NCBI GenBank assembly: GCA_022565415.1
Contig: JAIUMT010000119.1
Coordinates: 1-8,871, forward strand
Reading direction: 5' to 3'
Length of the DNA stretch: 8,871 bases
Origin: Balneolales bacterium
GTDB taxonomy: Bacteria > Bacteroidota > Rhodothermia > Balneolales > HLUCCA01
The number at the start of each line of letters is the position of its first letter. The stretch's first letter is position 1. The translations under genes and the position numbers were made by a program. Below are positions 5,657 to 8,871 of the stretch, piece after piece. Under the pieces are notes generated by a model. The model saw nothing but the letters and a program-made list of their open reading frames with translations. It did not search any database and was not told the DNA's origin.

Positions 5657-7063
5657 ATGGAAAATTTCAGATTAAACAGGATGCTGTCTTCAACAGTCTT
5701 CACCGGAGGTATGTCGATCTTTAAACGGAACAACGACTATGCGAACGTCACAACCAAACCAAACTTTGTGCGTTCCGGAAAAGCTCTATTAAGCCAAAAA
5801 AAATCTGGTATAACCACAGCAATTAATAGCTCAAAAAGGTCAACGTACAGGAATATACATGCCGGAGGTTCGCACTCATTTATTCTCGATGAAGGTGGTA
5901 AAGTTTTTGCTTTTGGAGACAATTCGAACGGAGCTCTCGGTCTTGGTCTGGTCGAATCTGCCGAAACGCCAACATTGGTCACTGTATGTGGAGAGAGAGA
6001 TAAGGTTGTAAACATCGCGACATCCCGCTCAGCGGCATTGACTGAGTTAGCCCCCGAGCATACCCTCTTTCTAACGCGAAACGGACGGGTCTATACATCG
6101 GGTTGCAACGAGCATGGCGTACTCGGACTTGGCACAACAAAACGCGTGAGAACTCCTCACCTAATCCACCCTAAACGGTTTGATAACAAAAAGATAACGG
6201 ATATTAGTGCCGGCGCACAATTTTCTCTATTGCTTGATGAAGATGGATGCGTATATTCAATAGGGTTAAATAAATCGGGTCAGCTGGGCGAAGGATCAAC
6301 TAAAAGTGCTTCTGTTCCCGTCAAAATTAATCAGAAGCACCTTAGTGAAGTAAAATTTACTGCTATATCTGCCGGAAGAAGCTTTAGTTTGCTTCTCGAC
6401 TCTAAAGGCAAGGTGTACAGTTGTGGAAATAACGTTTCAGGACAGCTGGGATTAGGTCATAAAAATAACATACTGGTGCCAACACAGATAGAATCGGATT
6501 GTATAGCCGATAAACATATAACTCGTATTGCCGCGGGTGATTCCCATGCCTTATTACTAGCCGACGACGGTTCTGTATTTGCTATGGGTGCGGGCGCTCT
6601 TGGCGCTCTAGGGAACGGAAACACATCCGGAACCGCCGATAACTGTGCTACAGAGCCAGTTACTGTTTCGCATCCGAATATAAACAGCAAACGAATTATC
6701 GACATCAGTGCCGGATACTACACATCGATGTTACTAGCCGACGACGGGTCTGTATTTGCTTTCGGGCTCAACTTTTTTGGTCAGTTAGGAATCGGTTCAA
6801 CTATGATTATTGGAACACCATCACCTGTGCTCACCAACCAAATACCAGAAAAAATCGTAGGTATTTCAGCAGGAAACGCTCATTTCATGATGAATGATGA
6901 GGGCGGAAATGTATTTATTTTCGGCTATAGAGCGAATCACAGACTCGGATTGGGCTCGAACCGGGGAGTTCAACCCATACCAGTTCAAATGGAATTTGTT
7001 AATGTAAAATCGAAAATGTCGCAACGAGACTACACTTTCTATAAGACGCTTACGAGCGCTTAG
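5657..7063 (+). CDS. RCC1-repeat (regulator of chromosome condensation-like) seven-bladed beta-propeller protein
   Basis: The 468-residue protein contains seven RCC1-type repeats of ~50-60 residues, enough for a closed seven-bladed propeller. Each has the pattern 'I-A/S-AG-x-x-x-S-x-LL..DG.VY..G.N..GQLG.G'. Repeat starts are near residues 67, 119, 183, 237, 291, 350 and 403. The second is the most degenerate ('IATSRSAALTE', with an insertion before its glycine turn) and the fifth carries a short Thr/Asn-rich insertion. RCC1 propellers generally act as protein- or nucleotide-factor-binding scaffolds; bacterial members have mostly unknown roles. Residues 1-66 are a basic, Ser/Thr/Asn-rich, probably flexible tail. 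No signal peptide and no T9SS sorting domain is present, so it looks cytoplasmic unless secreted by an unusual route. The ATG at 5657 is the first after an in-frame stop at 5642; M9 and M19 are alternatives. It appears monocistronic, with structured DNA on both sides. Confidence 0.9.
   Translation: MENFRLNRMLSSTVFTGGMSIFKRNNDYANVTTKPNFVRSGKALLSQKKSGITTAINSSKRSTYRNIHAGGSHSFILDEGGKVFAFGDNSNGALGLGLVESAETPTLVTVCGERDKVVNIATSRSAALTELAPEHTLFLTRNGRVYTSGCNEHGVLGLGTTKRVRTPHLIHPKRFDNKKITDISAGAQFSLLLDEDGCVYSIGLNKSGQLGEGSTKSASVPVKINQKHLSEVKFTAISAGRSFSLLLDSKGKVYSCGNNVSGQLGLGHKNNILVPTQIESDCIADKHITRIAAGDSHALLLADDGSVFAMGAGALGALGNGNTSGTADNCATEPVTVSHPNINSKRIIDISAGYYTSMLLADDGSVFAFGLNFFGQLGIGSTMIIGTPSPVLTNQIPEKIVGISAGNAHFMMNDEGGNVFIFGYRANHRLGLGSNRGVQPIPVQMEFVNVKSKMSQRDYTFYKTLTSA
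6554..6583 (+). repeat. 30-bp internal repeat, copy 1 (RCC1 repeat 5)
   Basis: This segment, coding for LLADDGSVFA, recurs at 6731-6760 with 29 of 30 bases identical, including third codon positions. Other RCC1 repeats of the gene diverge strongly at DNA level, so repeats 5 and 6 seem to share a recent duplication or conversion tract. Confidence 0.7.
6731..6760 (+). repeat. 30-bp internal repeat, copy 2 (RCC1 repeat 6)
   Basis: This is the second copy of the 6554-6583 segment, offset by 177 bp (59 codons, one propeller blade). Identity drops sharply on both sides of the tract. Confidence 0.7.
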
Positions 7064-7084
7064 TTTTGGGGTACAAAGAGAGAC

Positions 7085-7120
7085 GGAAGCATAGCGGATG
7101 GGGATCTCGCTATGCTCTCC
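7085..7120 (+). repeat. Strong hairpin just downstream of the RCC1-type gene
   Basis: GCATAGCG (7089-7096) pairs perfectly with CGCTATGC (7108-7115). The stem extends inwards by GAT/ATC around a GGGG loop (one bulged T) and outwards by A-T and GGA/TCC (one bulged C). It begins about 22 nt after the stop codon. There is no T-run directly behind it, so it may act as a 3' RNA-stabilising structure or as one half of a two-part termination region. Confidence 0.5.
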
Positions 7121-7154
7121 GATAGGGTGACGTGCTGACTACACGTTATATGTA

Positions 7155-7206
7155 CCGGGGGGAGGGGATTTTGTTCCTCTCTTCCCGGATACGCCCGATT
7201 TTTTAT
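7155..7206 (+). terminator. Probable intrinsic terminator of the RCC1-type gene
   Basis: A 14-bp stem forms between 7155-7168 (CCGGGGGGAGGGGA) and 7175-7188 (TCCTCTCTTCCCGG) around a 6-nt loop, with three G-U pairs in RNA on the + strand. A run of six Ts (GATTTTTTAT) follows about 11 nt later. The distance to the T-run is longer than in classical terminators, so efficiency is uncertain, but the stem is by far the strongest in this gap and is correctly placed behind a gene. Confidence 0.55.
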
Positions 7207-7414
7207 CCCCGGCTTCTCTGATGGGTTAATTCAAGCTTCTGATCTTATTGAGTTGAATCGGATATTTTCGATGAAATTGAACATTGGGATCAACTATTAT
7301 CCTGAATCCATCTGTTTAATCCAATGATGACATCGCCCGGCTGGATAACACCTACCGGAGTATTTCTCTGAATTCATTCGTTCAGTCCGAAGCGATAAAA
7401 TTTAGGCCGTACAG

Positions 7415-7439
7415 ACTTCCGAAACTCTTCTTTCGAAGT
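7415..7439 (+). repeat. Leader hairpin A upstream of the acyl-CoA synthetase gene
   Basis: ACTTC-(C)-GAAA (7415-7424) pairs with TTTCGAAGT (7431-7439) around the loop CTCTTC: nine pairs with a single bulged C. Its 3' arm overlaps the sequence that can alternatively pair with the start of the coding region at 7526-7540. Confidence 0.45.
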
Positions 7440-7475
7440 ATAGAATAGGTTTTTAAACTTCACCGTTTTAGCTAT

Positions 7476-7495
7476 TTTGGATTATTGAATCCAAA
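7476..7495 (+). repeat. Perfect 8-bp inverted repeat (leader hairpin B) 23 bp before the acyl-CoA synthetase start
   Basis: TTTGGATT (7476-7483) and AATCCAAA (7488-7495) flank a 4-nt loop ATTG. It could be an RNA hairpin or a 20-bp operator for a dimeric regulator of fatty-acid genes. No T-run follows. Confidence 0.5.
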
Positions 7496-7518
7496 CATGA
7501 ACCTAGTAATTTCTGCGG

Positions 7519-8871
7519 ATGAACGCTATTCTATACGAAAATCCCACACTTTCGACTTTGCTTAAACAAAGTGTTGAAAAGTTTGGAAATCGACCTTCTC
7601 TTGGATTTGCCGGCGAAGAAACGCAAACCTATTCTGAGTTGGCCATTAAAGTATCGCGAGTCGCATCATACTTAAAGCAAAATGGGGTCGGACCAGGCGA
7701 CAGGGTAGCACTTCTCAGCGAGAATTGTCCGAATTGGGGAGCAGCTTATTTTGCCATTACCACCATCAAAGCCATTGTTGTCCCCATCCTAAATGATTTT
7801 CATCCGTCTGAAATCCAGCATATTCTGCGCCATTCGGGGGCGTGTGCCTTAATTGTATCGGAAAAACTGTACCATAAGGTCGAGGATTTTGATTTAAAAA
7901 AACTGAATGCGGTAGTTTTGGTCGATAACTTTTCTGTGATTTCGCCTGATTGGAGCCGCGACAGGCTTCGACAACTTTATGCCGACGGAAGCCGGGAATT
8001 GCAGCGAATTCGTCATATGGCGTTGGAGAAATCCGGTTATGGCACCGAGACGATTACTAAAGATGACCCGGCATCGATAATCTACACGTCTGGCACTACG
8101 GGACATTCAAAAGGGGTGATGCTGACGCATGGTAATGTTGTGAGCAACGCCTTGGCTACGCTTCAAATCGTACCGGTAACGCAAAACGACCGTTTATTGT
8201 CAATTTTGCCGCTTCCACACGTGTACGAATGTACACTCGGATTGATTTTGCCCATGCTGGCGGGAGCGTCGGTTTCGTACGTGCGGAAGCCGCCCACAGC
8301 TGCAGTTTTGCTACCCGCACTCAAAGAGGTGCGTCCGACGGTGATGCTATCTGTGCCTCTCATTATCGAGAAAATGTACAAAGCCCGCATCCTCCCCGAA
8401 ATACGAAAGAAAAAAGTGCTTCATATTGCATACCAAATTCCTTTTTTGCGCAAAGCCATTAATAAGAAGGCTGGCAAAAAGCTGATGGAGACTTTTGGCG
8501 GAGAACTTACGTCGTTTTGTATTGGCGGTGCGTCGTTGGCGCCCGATGTCGAGAAATTCTTGTGCGAAGCTCAGTTTCCGTACGCTATTGGCTACGGATT
8601 AACCGAAACATCGCCGTTGGTTACGGGTACACATCCGTCAAAATCACGTATTCAGGCGGCGGGGGTACCATTGCCGGGCGTGGAGGTGCGTCTCGACATA
8701 ACCGATGGGACAAAAGGCGATGGCGAAATCTTGGTTCGTTCAGCCGGTGTTATGAAGGGGTATTACAGTGATGCAGCCCTTACAGCTGAGGTGCTCGACG
8801 ATGAGGGCTGGTTTCGCACCGGAGACTTGGGGAACTTCGATAAGGATGGTTATCTATACATTCGTGGCCGA
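7519..8871 (+). CDS. Long-chain acyl-CoA synthetase (AMP-binding, ANL superfamily), 3' end missing
   Basis: The frame is open from ATG 7519 to the window edge (451 codons). The product should activate a fatty acid to acyl-AMP and then to acyl-CoA, in the cytoplasm or at the inner membrane. Adenylation motifs appear in order: IIYTSGTTGHSKGVMLTH (Y189 to about 204, the phosphate loop), GYGLTETSP (358-366), GWFRTGDLG (430-438) and YIRGR at the edge, where the hinge and C-terminal Lys domain would begin. The N-terminal part ('TYSELAIKV', 'GDRVALLSENCPNW') and 'PLPHVYECTLG' fit the bacterial FadD/AMP-dependent long-chain group, usually 550-650 residues, so about 100-200 residues are missing. The usual Pro after SGTTG is His (H196). 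An in-frame TAA at 7507 fixes the start at 7519 among ATG codons. No Shine-Dalgarno motif is visible, and the leader and first codons can fold together. Confidence 0.92.
   Translation, partial: MNAILYENPTLSTLLKQSVEKFGNRPSLGFAGEETQTYSELAIKVSRVASYLKQNGVGPGDRVALLSENCPNWGAAYFAITTIKAIVVPILNDFHPSEIQHILRHSGACALIVSEKLYHKVEDFDLKKLNAVVLVDNFSVISPDWSRDRLRQLYADGSRELQRIRHMALEKSGYGTETITKDDPASIIYTSGTTGHSKGVMLTHGNVVSNALATLQIVPVTQNDRLLSILPLPHVYECTLGLILPMLAGASVSYVRKPPTAAVLLPALKEVRPTVMLSVPLIIEKMYKARILPEIRKKKVLHIAYQIPFLRKAINKKAGKKLMETFGGELTSFCIGGASLAPDVEKFLCEAQFPYAIGYGLTETSPLVTGTHPSKSRIQAAGVPLPGVEVRLDITDGTKGDGEILVRSAGVMKGYYSDAALTAEVLDDEGWFRTGDLGNFDKDGYLYIRGR

Larger units (their letters stand above)
7207..7518 (+). 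other. Non-coding leader region of the acyl-CoA synthetase gene
   Basis: I see no protein gene in this stretch. It contains several inverted repeats close to the downstream start codon: 7415-7439 and 7476-7495, plus one arm of a long-range repeat (7431-7448). The promoter of the acyl-CoA synthetase gene should lie here, but I cannot point to a convincing -35/-10 pair. Confidence 0.5.

Noticed and set aside
7497..7565. 22-codon upstream frame overlapping the acyl-CoA synthetase start
   Set aside because: It could be a uORF, but it has no ribosome-binding site and no peptide feature such as codon runs that would suggest attenuation.
1..8871. CRISPR array, tRNA, rRNA, transposase or phage genes
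   Set aside because: No regularly spaced repeats, cloverleaf-like sequence, transposase motifs or terminal inverted repeats were seen on either strand.

Overview
The window looks like chromosomal DNA from a member of the FCB (Bacteroidota-related) bacteria. The best evidence is the first, partial gene, which ends in a type IX secretion (T9SS) C-terminal sorting domain with the 'NYPNPFNP' signature. That form is common in Balneolota, Rhodothermota and Ignavibacteria-type lineages. Base composition is moderate, and only one gene has a convincing Shine-Dalgarno sequence, which also fits that group. I cannot name a genus. I see no tRNA, rRNA, CRISPR array, insertion sequence or phage gene, so this reads as ordinary chromosome rather than a mobile island.

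Layout. (1) 2-643 (+): 3' end of a secreted protein, probably polysaccharide-deacetylase-like, with a T9SS sorting domain. (2) 714-2495 (+): a fusion of a zinc N-acetylmuramoyl-L-alanine amidase (Amidase_3) with a class A beta-lactamase-like serine hydrolase. (3) 2499-3425 (-): a small soluble orphan histidine kinase, convergent with the fusion gene and separated from it by 3 bp. (4) 3426-3853: a divergent intergenic region with no gene. (5) 3854-5389 (+): a polytopic membrane protein of about 12-14 segments that I cannot assign to a family, with a striking Gly/Ser/Thr-rich loop. (6) 5390-5656: intergenic, holding two CACGTTTGTG pseudo-palindromes 21 bp apart and a long imperfect hairpin. (7) 5657-7063 (+): a seven-repeat RCC1-type beta-propeller protein. 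(8) 7064-7518: intergenic, with two strong hairpins behind the RCC1 gene and a structured leader in front of the next gene. (9) 7519-8871 (+): the 5' portion of a long-chain acyl-CoA synthetase (AMP-binding family), cut by the window edge.

Functional picture. Genes 1 and 2 both concern the envelope (carbohydrate deacetylation, peptidoglycan cleavage). The kinase could transmit a signal but has no visible response regulator here. The remaining genes have long gaps and their own flanking hairpins, so they are probably separate transcription units. No multi-gene system is evident. The items most worth a second look are the amidase/beta-lactamase-like fusion with its altered omega loop, the unassigned membrane protein, the intracellular-looking RCC1 propeller with its operator-like upstream repeats, and the leader of the acyl-CoA synthetase gene, which can form mutually exclusive structures.
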